A DNA stretch of 64,000 bases from Alphaproteobacteria bacterium UBA6411 (GCA_002438565.1 DJPN01000007.1:1-64000), one strand, 5' to 3'; counted from the first letter of the stretch, positions 9,077 through 17,728 are shown. The notes: generated from the sequence alone by a model not told the origin. A program made the numbers and translations.

Positions 9077-9412
9077 ATGCACGCCGTTTTACCCGTTGTT
9101 CTGCTGATTTGCTCGAACGTTTTTATGACTTTTGCATGGTACGGCCATTTGAAATTCAAATCCGCACCGATTTGGACGGTGATTTTTGTCAGCTGGGGAA
9201 TCGCGTTTTTTGAATACTGCCTGCAAGTCCCCGCCAACCGAATCGGACATGAATATTACTCCGCCGCCCAGCTCAAAGGCATGCAGGAAGTCATCACGCT
9301 TTCCGTTTTCGCCGTGTTTTCGATTTTTTATCTGGGCGAACAGATTCGCTGGAATCACATCGCGGGCTTTATCCTTTTGGTCGTCGCAGGCGCGTTGATT
9401 TTTAAGCGTTGA
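9077..9412 (+). CDS. DMT-type membrane protein of the DUF486 family
   Basis: 111 residues with about four transmembrane helices, a half-size drug/metabolite-transporter-like protein. The core FFEYCLQVPANRIGHEYYSAAQLKGMQEVI is characteristic of DUF486. I place the start at ATG 9077, nine bases after AAGGAG; an in-frame TTG at 9071 is too close to that site. Transport substrate is unknown. The preceding 190 bases hold the divergent sigma-54 promoter and nothing else I can recognise. Confidence 0.85.
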   Translation: MHAVLPVVLLICSNVFMTFAWYGHLKFKSAPIWTVIFVSWGIAFFEYCLQVPANRIGHEYYSAAQLKGMQEVITLSVFAVFSIFYLGEQIRWNHIAGFILLVVAGALIFKR

Positions 9413-9423
9413 TACGGTATTAT
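9395..9423 (+). promoter_or_regulatory. Predicted sigma-70 promoter for the SPFH/NfeD operon
   Basis: TTGATT, 17 bases, TATTAT, starting inside the last codons of the DUF486 gene, about 33 bases before the SPFH start. Confidence 0.55.
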
Positions 9424-9455
9424 AGCGTTAAATCAATTTTTGAAAGGATACGCAG

Positions 9456-10379
9456 ATGAGCGGTTTTGTCGTTTTTTTGATTGTTTTGGCGATTGTCGTC
9501 ATTTCTTCGGGCGTTAAAACCGTGCCGCAGGGCATGGAATACACCGTCGAACGGTTCGGACGCTACACTCACACTTTGAAACCGGGGCTGAGTTTGATTG
9601 TCCCCTTCGTCGATTCCATCGGCGCGAAAGTCAATATGATGGAACAGGTTCTTGACGTCCCGTCGCAGGAGGTCATCACCAAAGACAACGCCATGGTTAC
9701 CGTCGACGGCGTCGTGTTCTTCCAAGTATTGGAGGCCGCCCCTGCCGTTTACGAAGTCCGTCAGCTGCAGGTCGCGATTCTGAATTTGGTCATGACGAAC
9801 ATCCGTACCGTCATGGGGTCGATGGATTTGGACGAACTGCTCAGCCAGCGCGACGTCATCAACCACCGTTTGCTGGAAGTCGTGGACAAAGCGACAGAAG
9901 CTTGGGGCGTCAAAGTCATGCGCATCGAAATCAAAGACATCACGCCGCCGCGCGATTTGGTCGACGCCATGGCGCGCCAGATGAAGGCCGAACGCGACAA
10001 ACGCGCCCAAATTCTGGAAGCTGAAGGTCTGCGCCAAGCGCAAATCTTGAAAGCCGAAGGTGAAAAACAGTCCGTCGTTCTGGCGGCTGAGGGACGCAAA
10101 GAAGCCGCCTTCCGCGATGCGGAAGCCCGCGAACGCCAAGCCGAAGCGGAAGCCAAAGCGACCGCGTATGTTTCCGAAGCCATCGGCAAAGGCAACATCA
10201 ACGCCATCAACTACTTCCTTGGGCAAAAGTATTTGGAAGCTTTGAAATCCATCGGCACGGCGGAGAATTCCAAAATGGTCATGCTGCCGCTGGAAGCAAC
10301 GAACATTCTGGGATCCATTGCGGGCATCGGCGAAATCGCCAAAGAAAGCTTGACCAAACAAAACGACAAGCGGGGTTAA
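9456..10379 (+). CDS. SPFH/band 7 protein (stomatin/paraslipin-like, QmcA type)
   Basis: 307 residues: one N-terminal membrane helix ([14 protein letters not shown]), then the band 7 domain ([24 protein letters not shown]), then a long charged Ala/Glu-rich helix (about residues 170-245) that usually drives oligomerisation. Such proteins form large ring assemblies in the inner membrane and are coupled to NfeD partners. The next gene is NfeD, one base away, which supports this. Precise cellular role unknown. Confidence 0.9.
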   Translation: MSGFVVFLIVLAIVVISSGVKTVPQGMEYTVERFGRYTHTLKPGLSLIVPFVDSIGAKVNMMEQVLDVPSQEVITKDNAMVTVDGVVFFQVLEAAPAVYEVRQLQVAILNLVMTNIRTVMGSMDLDELLSQRDVINHRLLEVVDKATEAWGVKVMRIEIKDITPPRDLVDAMARQMKAERDKRAQILEAEGLRQAQILKAEGEKQSVVLAAEGRKEAAFRDAEARERQAEAEAKATAYVSEAIGKGNINAINYFLGQKYLEALKSIGTAENSKMVMLPLEATNILGSIAGIGEIAKESLTKQNDKRG

Positions 10380-10380
10380 A

Positions 10381-10821
10381 ATGGAGTTTGCGGATTACTG
10401 GGGCTGGCTGACCGCCGGCGTTGTGCTGATGGTGTTGGAAATTTTGACGCCCGGGGTGTTCTTTATGTGGATAGGCTTCGGCGCGCTGCTGACAGGCTTG
10501 GTATCCGCCGTTTTCCCCGAAGCCGCGCCTGTTGTTCTGGGAACCGTTTTTGCCGTTTTGTCGGTGATTTCCGTTCTTGCCGGACGCAAGCTGATTGGAA
10601 AAAAGCAAGCCGTTGACAACAATTTGAACAACCGCGGCGCGCTGTACGTCGGTCAAAGCTTCCAAGTCTTTGAACCGATTGAGGACGGACGCGGCAAAAT
10701 CAAAGTCGGCGACACGCTGTGGCTGGCCTCCTGCCCTCAAAACATCCCCGCCGGCGCAACTGTCAAAGTCACAGGAGTCAACGGCACTTTTTTGGTGGTT
10801 GAACCTGTCAATGAACAATAA
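10381..10821 (+). CDS. NfeD-family membrane protein
   Basis: 146 residues: three hydrophobic helices in the first 80 residues, then a small beta-rich OB-like domain (ALYVGQSFQVFEPIEDGRGKIKVGDTLW...VKVTGVNGTFLVVEP). This is the short NfeD form without a protease domain, the usual partner of the SPFH protein before it. The following gene starts within its last codons. Confidence 0.88.
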   Translation: MEFADYWGWLTAGVVLMVLEILTPGVFFMWIGFGALLTGLVSAVFPEAAPVVLGTVFAVLSVISVLAGRKLIGKKQAVDNNLNNRGALYVGQSFQVFEPIEDGRGKIKVGDTLWLASCPQNIPAGATVKVTGVNGTFLVVEPVNEQ

Positions 10822-12337
10822 AACTTTCCGCATCGGAGCAAGCCTTTGCGGGCTTGCTCTTTTATTTTTCGCCATATTTCCGCTGACAGCGGGCGAATTG
10901 CTGCCCTATCATTTCCATGAACATTTCTACAACACGCTGGAAATCGCACGCGGTCATGTTGTCAGCAACGACTTTTCCCTTGTTTGGCGGGGATTGTTGT
11001 CCGTTTTCGACAACCTGTGCGGAGAACATATCTTTTTTACCGCCGTTTACACCGTCTTAGCGGCAGGCGGAGCGGCGTTTTTATTTTTGCTGTTCAAACT
11101 GCTGAACAAACTGAACCTGTCTTTGACCGACGGAGAACGGTTCGCCGTTGCCGCCTTCGCATTGGCTTTTTACATCAAAACCGCCGCTTCGGGAACGGAT
11201 GCCGCTTTGGCGATGCCCGCCGTTTTGTTCGCCGCCCTCGCCTTGTTGCGCGCATTGGAAAAACCAAACATTTTGACGGGCGTTTCGGCGGGATTGGCGG
11301 TATCGCTGATGCTGTTGACCCGATTTGACACTTTGGGATTTGCGATAACGTTCGCTTTGGTGTTTTACTTCCAATTCAACGGCAAAGAACCCGTTTCATA
11401 CAAACAATTTTTCCTTTTGCTGGGCGGCTTGGCTGTCGGACTGCTGCCCGCCGCTGGATTTTGGCTGTGGGAAAAGCAGACTTTCGGCACGATTGTCCCG
11501 ATGACGGTTCAAAGCTGGACGCAAACACAGGGAAGCTCACCGCTGCAAATGGCTCGGCTGCTGTTTTTCGATCCTGTCCGGCACATTGTCCGCCAGCCGT
11601 ACGCAATCGCTTTGCTGACGTTTCCCGCGCTGTTGATTGCGTTGACCGCCTATCATTCGTTTCCATGGATAAAGCGCGGGCAAACGCCCCGCGACACATT
11701 GTTTTACAGTTTGCTGTGGTTTCCCGTTTTTCAAATTGCGGTTTTGGCGTTGTTCAGCTACATCCTTGTCCCCGATTACGCTTTTTATGCGCTGGGGATT
11801 GGTGCGCCCTTCGCTTTGGCATACGCAATCAGCCGCATTTCCGCCAATGTCCGCGGTGAAGACGTCGCTCTTGCCGAAAAAAGCTGGCTGTTCATCGGCG
11901 GCTGTATGACAGCGCTTTGCTTTTACTTTCCGCTTCGTTCCTGCAATATACAATACAAACAAGCGGCCGACGCTTTAAAACCTTTCGTCGAAATGCATGC
12001 GGGAACGTACGGCATGGGAAAAGGCGCAAACATCGCCGCATTTGAAACGGGCGGCCGTTTTGTCCGTCTGGACGGTTCCGCGTCGGATACGAACCTGCAA
12101 GCTTTACTGAAAAACCAAGCCGACATCAAAACCGTGTTAAAACAGTACGGAATTGATTGGTACGTCGGCATCAATCTTGTCAAACAAGACAGCGGCTGTT
12201 ACGGCGTCCGCGAACCCAAGCAAAACGGATTCGGCACGAACAAAAGCATGCACGGCTGGCTGTGCCAAGCTCCCGTTGCTGAAATTTCCGCCGCGCCGGA
12301 ACTGAATTTGCAAATTTTCGATGTGAAAGAAAAATAG
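10811..12337 (+). CDS. Polytopic membrane protein, GT-C glycosyltransferase-like topology
   Basis: 508 residues from ATG 10811, which overlaps the NfeD end by 11 bases; a longer in-frame reading would only duplicate NfeD sequence. There are about ten hydrophobic helices and a short C-terminal soluble domain (roughly 410-508) containing FETGGRFVRLDGSASDTNLQ. The acidic loop after the first helix (HFHEHFYNTLEIARG) and the overall plan resemble lipid-linked sugar (GT-C) transferases, but I see no decisive motif, so function is unassigned. Probably cotranscribed with the SPFH and NfeD genes and terminated by the hairpin just after it. Confidence 0.6.
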   Translation: MNNKTFRIGASLCGLALLFFAIFPLTAGELLPYHFHEHFYNTLEIARGHVVSNDFSLVWRGLLSVFDNLCGEHIFFTAVYTVLAAGGAAFLFLLFKLLNKLNLSLTDGERFAVAAFALAFYIKTAASGTDAALAMPAVLFAALALLRALEKPNILTGVSAGLAVSLMLLTRFDTLGFAITFALVFYFQFNGKEPVSYKQFFLLLGGLAVGLLPAAGFWLWEKQTFGTIVPMTVQSWTQTQGSSPLQMARLLFFDPVRHIVRQPYAIALLTFPALLIALTAYHSFPWIKRGQTPRDTLFYSLLWFPVFQIAVLALFSYILVPDYAFYALGIGAPFALAYAISRISANVRGEDVALAEKSWLFIGGCMTALCFYFPLRSCNIQYKQAADALKPFVEMHAGTYGMGKGANIAAFETGGRFVRLDGSASDTNLQALLKNQADIKTVLKQYGIDWYVGINLVKQDSGCYGVREPKQNGFGTNKSMHGWLCQAPVAEISAAPELNLQIFDVKEK

Positions 12338-12339
12338 CG

Positions 12340-12370
12340 AAAAGCGGTGTTTTTCAACACCGCTTTTTTG
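12340..12370. terminator. Bidirectional terminator
   Basis: AAAGCGGTGTT and AACACCGCTTT pair around a four-base loop, with a T-run after and an A-run before. It separates the plus-strand operon from the convergent metallopeptidase genes. Confidence 0.8.
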
Positions 12371-12387
12371 TTTGTGAAAATCCGTTC

Positions 12388-14436
12388 TTACCGGCCTTGA
12401 TTGTGCCGTTTCATAAACGATGCAAGCGCAACCTTGTCCTTTTTCGCGACGGGCTTTTTCATGCCTTTCGTGCGCGCGGGAATGGTATCGGCGCGCGTCG
12501 GAATACCTTCCAAAGCTTTGGCATCGTCCTTGCCCGTCATTTCCTTGCGAATTTCAAAGTATTTCCGCATCTGCTGCATTGTGTAGTCGCATACGTCCAA
12601 ATACTTGCCGCCGTTCAGAATTTCGGGGTTGTCCTTGAAGTAGTTGCCGTGTTTCGTCCACGCAATTTCCGAAATCGTTTTCTGTGCGGAAATCGACATG
12701 TCAAAGCTCATCTGATGTTCTTTGTCTTTGCCGTTCGCGATGTCGCGCAAATCCTGCTGCATCGGTTCCAGCAAATAGTTGGCTTCGTAAACCGTTTTCG
12801 TCCCCTGCTGGTCGTACCACGATTTGAACGTGTCGGTCAGCAGCTGATCGCCCAGCTGTGCGTCGTTTTTAATCAACGCCTGCGTAAAGCCTTTGGCAAT
12901 CGGCGGATAATATTTGTAAAATTCCTGCTTCGGCGCTTCGTCGCCCAAACGGAACATTTCTTCGCACGCCGTTGCCGCATACGCCTGCGCATCGGCTTCC
13001 ATCGCGCGCATATAAATCAAGTTCGTTTTGACGTCCCATCTGTTTTCTTCCAGATTGGAAGCGCGCATAAACTGACCCGCATGGCGACATTCGTGGCACA
13101 TCGTCCCGACCAGCTTCGCATCGGTAAACTTCGGGTTCAGCGCAATGCGTTTATGTTCGGGGTCGGCAAAGCCGAAAGCGCGGTTTTCACCTTTGATAAA
13201 GTTGAAGTGAAATCCGTTGTCCGCCGCGATTTGCAGCGTTTCCAAACCGACCTTGCTGCGCGCCAAGCGGTTAATCAAAGCAATCATGCGCGGACGGTCT
13301 TTTTTCGCGCAATAGCGCAAATCAACGTCAACGGCGGGTTTTTCGTCGGGATATTCGGCTTTTTTGTACGGAGCGAAAGCTTTTTTCAGCGTTCCCGTCA
13401 ATTTGCGCTGAGCCAGAATATTTCTCCAGCGTTCAATCGTGTTGCCCATGCTCATTGTTTCGCCGACGTTGCCGCGCGGCTGTCCCATTTCGGGCAGGCG
13501 GCGTTCAAAAGCGTCCTTGTTCGTCGGCAAAGCGTCAACGGATTTGTCGGGGGCGATGCCCGCGCATCTGTACCGGATTTCAAAGAACGCCTGCGCGTCG
13601 GATTTTGTGCGTTCGCCGACGGAGGCAAAGCGCGGCTCGTCCAAGAAATTCGGATTTTCCGCCGACAGATAGTTGCCGTTTTTCGTCCAACCGACTTTTT
13701 CGACAACGGTTTTGGAATTGACGTTTTCGGCAAACGTGTACATGCGCGTAAAGTTCCCTTTAATCGCGTCGTGCATCGGCTCTATGATGTAGCCTTCCTC
13801 GTAATTCTGCTTGGTGCGCGTCTGATCGTACCAGCCTTTGAACACTTCGGACACGACTTTGTCGTTCAAAACGCCCTCTTTGGCAAAAGCCTGTTCATAG
13901 GATTTGTAAATGGGCGGATAGAATTTGGCAAACGTCGCCAAGGGCCCTTTGTCACCCTGCATTTCCAATTCTTTGCACGCTTTGACGGCGTACGCCTGCG
14001 CGTCGGCTTCCTTGGCGCGGGAATAGCGGACAATTGACGCAACATTCAACTGGTCGCGGTCGGGCATGCCTTTCATACGCTCCGCCTGCCCCGCATGGCG
14101 CGATTCGTGGCACAAGGTCGAAACCAGTTTGTCGTCCGACGCCATGGGCCCCAAACCGATATACTTCATATCGCCGCCGAAATAGCAGCCGAAGCAGTTC
14201 GTTTTCGCATCCAAAAAGCCGAACTTCACGCCCGCTTTGTTGGCGATTTCCAGTGTTTCGCGTCCCGCTTCCGATTTAGCCAAGCGGTTGACGATATGAA
14301 TCATGCGCGGCATTTCTTCGTCGGTGCACAGCGACAAATCGACATCGACCGTCAGCTGTTCGTTCGGATCGTAAGAAACTTTCTGCTTGGGTTCGTCCAG
14401 AACTTTTTGCAGCATTGAAGACGTCATTATTTCCAT
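12388..14436 (-). CDS. Tandem double-domain putative metallopeptidase, HExRH/EADA family (copy 2)
   Basis: 682 residues made of two full family domains. Domain 1 (about 25-330) has HESRH followed after 28 residues by EADA; domain 2 (about 365-640) has HECRH followed after 27 residues by EADA. Each is introduced by a V-D-V-D-L (strand)...C segment and carries an F-K-(G/S)-WYDQ block. Both sites look intact, so this is a working internal duplication rather than one active and one decayed half. No signal peptide. AAGGAG precedes the start, which lies 12 bases after the neighbouring paralogue, so the two should be cotranscribed. Confidence 0.75.
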   Translation of the reverse strand: MEIMTSSMLQKVLDEPKQKVSYDPNEQLTVDVDLSLCTDEEMPRMIHIVNRLAKSEAGRETLEIANKAGVKFGFLDAKTNCFGCYFGGDMKYIGLGPMASDDKLVSTLCHESRHAGQAERMKGMPDRDQLNVASIVRYSRAKEADAQAYAVKACKELEMQGDKGPLATFAKFYPPIYKSYEQAFAKEGVLNDKVVSEVFKGWYDQTRTKQNYEEGYIIEPMHDAIKGNFTRMYTFAENVNSKTVVEKVGWTKNGNYLSAENPNFLDEPRFASVGERTKSDAQAFFEIRYRCAGIAPDKSVDALPTNKDAFERRLPEMGQPRGNVGETMSMGNTIERWRNILAQRKLTGTLKKAFAPYKKAEYPDEKPAVDVDLRYCAKKDRPRMIALINRLARSKVGLETLQIAADNGFHFNFIKGENRAFGFADPEHKRIALNPKFTDAKLVGTMCHECRHAGQFMRASNLEENRWDVKTNLIYMRAMEADAQAYAATACEEMFRLGDEAPKQEFYKYYPPIAKGFTQALIKNDAQLGDQLLTDTFKSWYDQQGTKTVYEANYLLEPMQQDLRDIANGKDKEHQMSFDMSISAQKTISEIAWTKHGNYFKDNPEILNGGKYLDVCDYTMQQMRKYFEIRKEMTGKDDAKALEGIPTRADTIPARTKGMKKPVAKKDKVALASFMKRHNQGR

Positions 14437-14448
14437 AGCTCAAACTCC

Positions 14449-15477
14449 TTAACGGGAACGGCGCGCCGACAAAGCGGACAATACGGCGGGGCTCAAAGCT
14501 TTCGAGGTTTTCTTTTCAAACATGCCCGCCAGCGGCTTTTCGCCCATTTTGGGACGTTCGCGGTGCATATAGTCGGGACGCGTCGGAATCGTCGCCAAAG
14601 ACGGATCGGGTTCCATGCCCGTCAATTCCTTGCGCAATTTGAAGAAATCCTGCATATCGCCCATCGCCTGTTTGGCGACATCCATAAACTTGCCGCTTTC
14701 CAGCTGTTTCGGGTCTTTGGTGTAATAGTTTCCGTCTTTTGTCCAGCACGCCAAAGCGACGACTTCCTCCGCCGTCATCTTTTGCTTGTTGTAGAACAAA
14801 GTCGGTTCCTTGCCCTGTTTCAAATCATAGATTTCCTTGGTCATCGGTTCGATTTGATAGGCTTCCTCGTAAACCGTTTTGGTGCGGATTTGGTCGTACC
14901 ACGATTCGTTCGTTTCCGTCATCACCTCGTGGTTGACCTTGCCGTGCTTGTCGTAAGACGCGCGGAACGCTTCCTCGATTTCGGGATAGCGGGACGCAAA
15001 GATGTTGTACGGCGAACGGTCGCCCTGCAGGGACAATTCCTTGCACGCCGTAATCGCGTAAGTCTGCGCGTCGGCTTCCATCGCGCGGAAGCACATCAGT
15101 TCCGAACGCACGTCCATCACGCCGAACGCTTCGTGCGCGCCGCGGACGAACTGCCCCGCGTGGCGGCATTCGTGGCACAGCGTTCCGACCAGTTTTTCGT
15201 CGGATTCCTTGGGGTTCAATCGAACCCAATGCCCTGCTTCGTCGCATGCGCCGCAGCAGCGGACGCCGTCGTCGAAAAAGCTGAATTTGAACCCATTGTC
15301 CGCCGCGATTTGCAGCGTTTCCAAACCGCACGGGCTTTTTGCCAAACGGTTGACCAAAGCGACCATACGCGGTTTGTCCGTTTCCTTACATTCCGTCATA
15401 TCGATATCAACGGCGGGCTTTTCCGCAGGGTTGTATTTTGAATCGGACAAGGGGTGTTCAAAAGCTTCTTTCAACAT
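14449..15477 (-). CDS. Putative zinc metallopeptidase, HExRH/EADA family (copy 3)
   Basis: 342 residues. HECRH is followed 27 residues later by EADA (FRAMEADAQTY), then ESWYDQ and a W-T-K-D-G-NYY block. The N-terminal segment with VDIDMTECKETDKPRMVALVN is closely related to both halves of the neighbouring double-domain protein, so one likely arose from the other. The gene has a near-consensus promoter and AAAGGA before its ATG. It leads a two-gene unit with copy 2. Confidence 0.75.
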   Translation of the reverse strand: MLKEAFEHPLSDSKYNPAEKPAVDIDMTECKETDKPRMVALVNRLAKSPCGLETLQIAADNGFKFSFFDDGVRCCGACDEAGHWVRLNPKESDEKLVGTLCHECRHAGQFVRGAHEAFGVMDVRSELMCFRAMEADAQTYAITACKELSLQGDRSPYNIFASRYPEIEEAFRASYDKHGKVNHEVMTETNESWYDQIRTKTVYEEAYQIEPMTKEIYDLKQGKEPTLFYNKQKMTAEEVVALACWTKDGNYYTKDPKQLESGKFMDVAKQAMGDMQDFFKLRKELTGMEPDPSLATIPTRPDYMHRERPKMGEKPLAGMFEKKTSKALSPAVLSALSARRSR

Positions 15478-15509
15478 TGTAAACGTCCTTTGAGTTATTT
15501 CTGAAAAGG

Positions 15510-15538
15510 ATTGTATTTCCGTACACTTTTTTTGTCAA
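15510..15538 (-). promoter_or_regulatory. Strong sigma-70 promoter for metallopeptidase copies 3 and 2
   Basis: Minus strand TTGACA, 17 bases, TACAAT: a perfect -35 and one mismatch in the -10 element. It ends about 33 bases before the start of copy 3. Confidence 0.7.
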
Positions 15539-15560
15539 TAAAAAGCAGCGCTTTGCCATA

Positions 15561-15592
15561 AAAAAGAGGCTTTGAAACCAAAGCCCCTTTTT
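15561..15592 (-). terminator. Terminator after metallopeptidase copy 4
   Basis: On the minus strand GGGGCTTTG and CAAAGCCTC form a stem with a four-base loop, followed by TTTTTTAT. It sits 17 bases past the stop of copy 4, so copies 3 and 2 form a separate unit. Confidence 0.8.
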
Positions 15593-15608
15593 CGGGAGAA
15601 AAAACTTC

Positions 15609-16646
15609 TCAGCGTCCCGCCTTTCCGGCCAGCTGTGCAATGACTTTCGCTTGCCGCAAAGCATCCGCAACATTGGATTTTTTCGATGCCAAAGTCTTGT
15701 TTTTCGCCCCTTTCAAATTTTCGGGATCGCGAACGGGCATGGACTTATAGCTCGTGTCCGGCTTCATTCCCGTGCGCACTTCGCGCACTTTGAAAAACTT
15801 ATCCGCCGTATTGACGCTTTCGGCGCACAGGGACAGTTTTTCGGGTTCTTCCAGCACATCGGGGTTGTCCGCCCAATAACAGCCGCCTTTGGCGTTCAAA
15901 CAGATTTGGTTGACGATTTCCTTGGATGAAATCGTTCCGCTGTACGGCAAATCCGCTTCCGCCTTGTCTTTCATCGCATCGTTCATAACGTCTTGAATAT
16001 AGCCTTCTTCGTATCCTTCGACGACGATTTCGTCTTGATACCATCCGTTAAAGGTTTTCTGCAAAACCTTGTCGGAAATCGGCGCCTTGGAATCGGGCAT
16101 GGCGTTTGAAAAATTTTCCGCCATAACGGGCGCGTCTTCTTCGAATTTGTCCCACGGCTTGGAATTGTTGCCGAACACTTTGATTTGATGGCACGTCGCG
16201 GCGGCGGCGGTTTCGGCATCGGCTTCCAGCGCGCGGTTGTACATCACGTCGCATTTTAAATTATATGCGCCGAAATTGCCCTCCGCCCCGTGAATGAACT
16301 GCTGGGCATGACGGGCTTCGTGCGCCAAAGTCGCAATCAAAGTGTTGTCGTTCTTTGCGGGATTCAAAACCAGCATTTTGGCTTCGGGATCGCAAAAGCC
16401 CAGCGAATCTTTCTGGTTTTCAAACGCCAGCGTATAGCCCGCGTCCGCCGCATCCTGCAAAACAGCCCTGCCGAACGGGGAATTTTCCGCTATCGTATTG
16501 ATAAAGCTGATTAAACGGCGTTCCTTGTTTTTGCTGACCGCCAAAATTCCCAGTTCAACCTGCGGCTGTTGGTCGGGATATTGCTTTTCGGGCTTTTTGG
16601 ATTTGTTTTTCTTGGGGAAAACGGTGCTTAAAATTTGTTCGGTCAT
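15609..16646 (-). CDS. Putative zinc metallopeptidase, HExRH/EADA family (copy 4)
   Basis: 345 residues. HEARH is followed 27 residues later by EADA (NRALEADAETAAA). FNGWYQDE and YWADNPDVLEEP blocks match copy 1 more than copies 2 and 3, so two subtypes exist. The N-terminus has a short Lys-rich stretch (PKKNKSKKPEKQ) and the C-terminus is basic. No export signal. It has its own promoter and terminator. Confidence 0.75.
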   Translation of the reverse strand: MTEQILSTVFPKKNKSKKPEKQYPDQQPQVELGILAVSKNKERRLISFINTIAENSPFGRAVLQDAADAGYTLAFENQKDSLGFCDPEAKMLVLNPAKNDNTLIATLAHEARHAQQFIHGAEGNFGAYNLKCDVMYNRALEADAETAAAATCHQIKVFGNNSKPWDKFEEDAPVMAENFSNAMPDSKAPISDKVLQKTFNGWYQDEIVVEGYEEGYIQDVMNDAMKDKAEADLPYSGTISSKEIVNQICLNAKGGCYWADNPDVLEEPEKLSLCAESVNTADKFFKVREVRTGMKPDTSYKSMPVRDPENLKGAKNKTLASKKSNVADALRQAKVIAQLAGKAGR

Positions 16647-16679
16647 GACGGAACATCCTTGATAAATCGACTGTCTTGA

Positions 16680-16708
16680 TTTTTAGCGCGAAAAAATTTT
16701 ACTGTCAA
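16680..16708 (-). promoter_or_regulatory. Predicted sigma-70 promoter for metallopeptidase copy 4
   Basis: Minus strand TTGACA, 17 bases, TAAAAA, about 34 bases before the start codon. Confidence 0.5.
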
Positions 16709-16730
16709 CATTTTTGTCCAAAAAATTCTG

Positions 16731-16759
16731 TTGCAAGAGGGCTGTTGAAATTGTATATT
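16731..16759 (+). promoter_or_regulatory. Predicted rpsU promoter
   Basis: TTGCAA, 17 bases, TATATT. It is about 170 bases before the rpsU start, leaving an unusually long leader. Confidence 0.6.
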
Positions 16760-16765
16760 GAATGA

Positions 16766-16927
16766 AAGAAAACATTTTATTCCGTAAAGGGGGTATGCTT
16801 TTCCCTTTCCAAGGGCGAAAGGGATTTTATCGTTGAGTTTTCGCTTCCGGCCGGCTATCATACCGTCCGAGCGATATGTTTTTAACGGGGGTTTTGCCCT
16901 CCTCTTTATGAAAAGGAATGATATCAA
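16766..16927 (+). promoter_or_regulatory. Long structured 5' leader of rpsU
   Basis: About 160 bases without a gene. It contains a hairpin (CCCTTTC with GAAAGGG around 16804-16822) and a G-rich/C-rich segment near 16888-16904. AAAAGG lies shortly before the start codon. The arrangement suggests leader-mediated control such as autoregulation by the ribosomal protein, but no known riboswitch class is recognisable. Confidence 0.35.
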
Positions 16928-17134
16928 ATGGTACAAGTCGTAGTTCGTGACAACAACGTTGATCAGGCTTTGAAAGCTTTGAAAAAGAAAATGCAGCGCG
17001 AAGGCGTTTTCCGTGAAATGAAATTGCGCCGCAATTTTGAAAAGCCGTCCGAAAAGAAAGCCCGCGAAAAGGCGGAAGCCGTTCGCCGTGCCCGCAAATT
17101 GGAACGCAAACGTTTGGAACGCGACGGATTCTAA
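16928..17134 (+). CDS. rpsU: 30S ribosomal protein S21
   Basis: 68 residues, the usual bS21 size. It starts [20 protein letters not shown] and ends in the Arg/Lys-rich tail typical of the family. S21 binds near the anti-Shine-Dalgarno region of 16S rRNA and aids initiation. A hairpin terminator follows directly. Confidence 0.97.
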   Translation: MVQVVVRDNNVDQALKALKKKMQREGVFREMKLRRNFEKPSEKKAREKAEAVRRARKLERKRLERDGF

Positions 17135-17149
17135 GAATCGCTGTTATTC

Positions 17150-17181
17150 AAAACCCCTGCCCTTTCGGACGGGGGTTTTAT
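17150..17181 (+). terminator. rpsU terminator
   Basis: AAAACCCC and GGGGTTTT pair around a CCTTTCGGAC-type loop, ending in a T-rich run. Confidence 0.75.
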
Positions 17182-17194
17182 TTTACCCGTAACG

Positions 17195-17230
17195 GAAAAA
17201 GCGTCTTGGCAGCCGCCAAAACGCTTTTTC
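17195..17230. terminator. Second hairpin between rpsU and hup
   Basis: GAAAAAGCGT and ACGCTTTTTC form a stem with a 16-base interior that can pair further (TTGGC/GCCAA). It has T-runs on both strands and could act as a back-up bidirectional terminator. Between it and the next hairpin (17231-17342) I see no gene. Confidence 0.55.
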
Positions 17231-17342
17231 TTTGATTACCGACAGCAGAAAAAGGAACAACACCGCTTCGGCAACGGTTTGGCATTATAAACAATCCGCC
17301 CTAAAAAATCAATTCAGCCGTTCGGCTGTAAAACGCCTCCTT

Positions 17343-17388
17343 AAAAAAAGCCGCCTCCGATTACTCAAGAGACGGCCCTTTTTTCGAT
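17343..17388 (-). terminator. hup terminator
   Basis: On the minus strand GGGCCGTCTC pairs imperfectly with GAGGCGGCTT around a ten-base loop and is followed by a run of T. It begins nine bases after the hup stop codon. Confidence 0.75.
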
Positions 17389-17396
17389 TAAAAAAA

Positions 17397-17669
17397 TCAG
17401 CGAACAGCGTCTTTCAGCAATTTGCTGGCTTTGAATCTCGGCGCTTTTGACGCGGGAATGGTCATTTTTTCACCCGTGCGCAGGTTGCGGCCTTCGCGGG
17501 CGGCGCGTTCGGACACATCAAAAGTGCCGAACCCCATTAAACGGACTTCTTCGCCCTTTTTCATCGCTTCGGTAATAGCGATAATCGCTTCGTCCAAAAT
17601 ACATTCGACGGCGACTTTGGAAGCGTTTGCGTTCTTCGCGATTTCCGCGACCAATTCAGATTTGTTCAT
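17397..17669 (-). CDS. hup: DNA-binding protein HU
   Basis: 90 residues, full length for HU. MNKSELVAEIAKNA at the start and the DNA-binding arm segment GRNLRTGEKMTIPASKAPRFKASKLLKDAV at the end are diagnostic. HU bends and compacts DNA. AAGGAGC precedes the ATG. Whether it is the alpha or beta type, or the only copy, cannot be told here. Confidence 0.96.
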   Translation of the reverse strand: MNKSELVAEIAKNANASKVAVECILDEAIIAITEAMKKGEEVRLMGFGTFDVSERAAREGRNLRTGEKMTIPASKAPRFKASKLLKDAVR

Positions 17670-17699
17670 TATAAGCTCCTTTGGTTAAATTGTAACGAA

Positions 17700-17728
17700 A
17701 TCCTAGGAACTTTCAGCCGTGCGGTCAA
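17700..17728 (-). promoter_or_regulatory. Predicted hup promoter
   Basis: Minus strand TTGACC, 17 bases, TAGGAT, about 30 bases before the start codon. Confidence 0.6.

Noticed and set aside
10670..10810. N-terminal extension of the membrane protein inside nfeD
   Set aside because: It reads nfeD codons in another frame; a hydrophobic start begins at ATG 10811.
16760..16927. Known riboswitch or tRNA in the rpsU leader
   Set aside because: No cloverleaf or recognised aptamer core was found, only hairpins.
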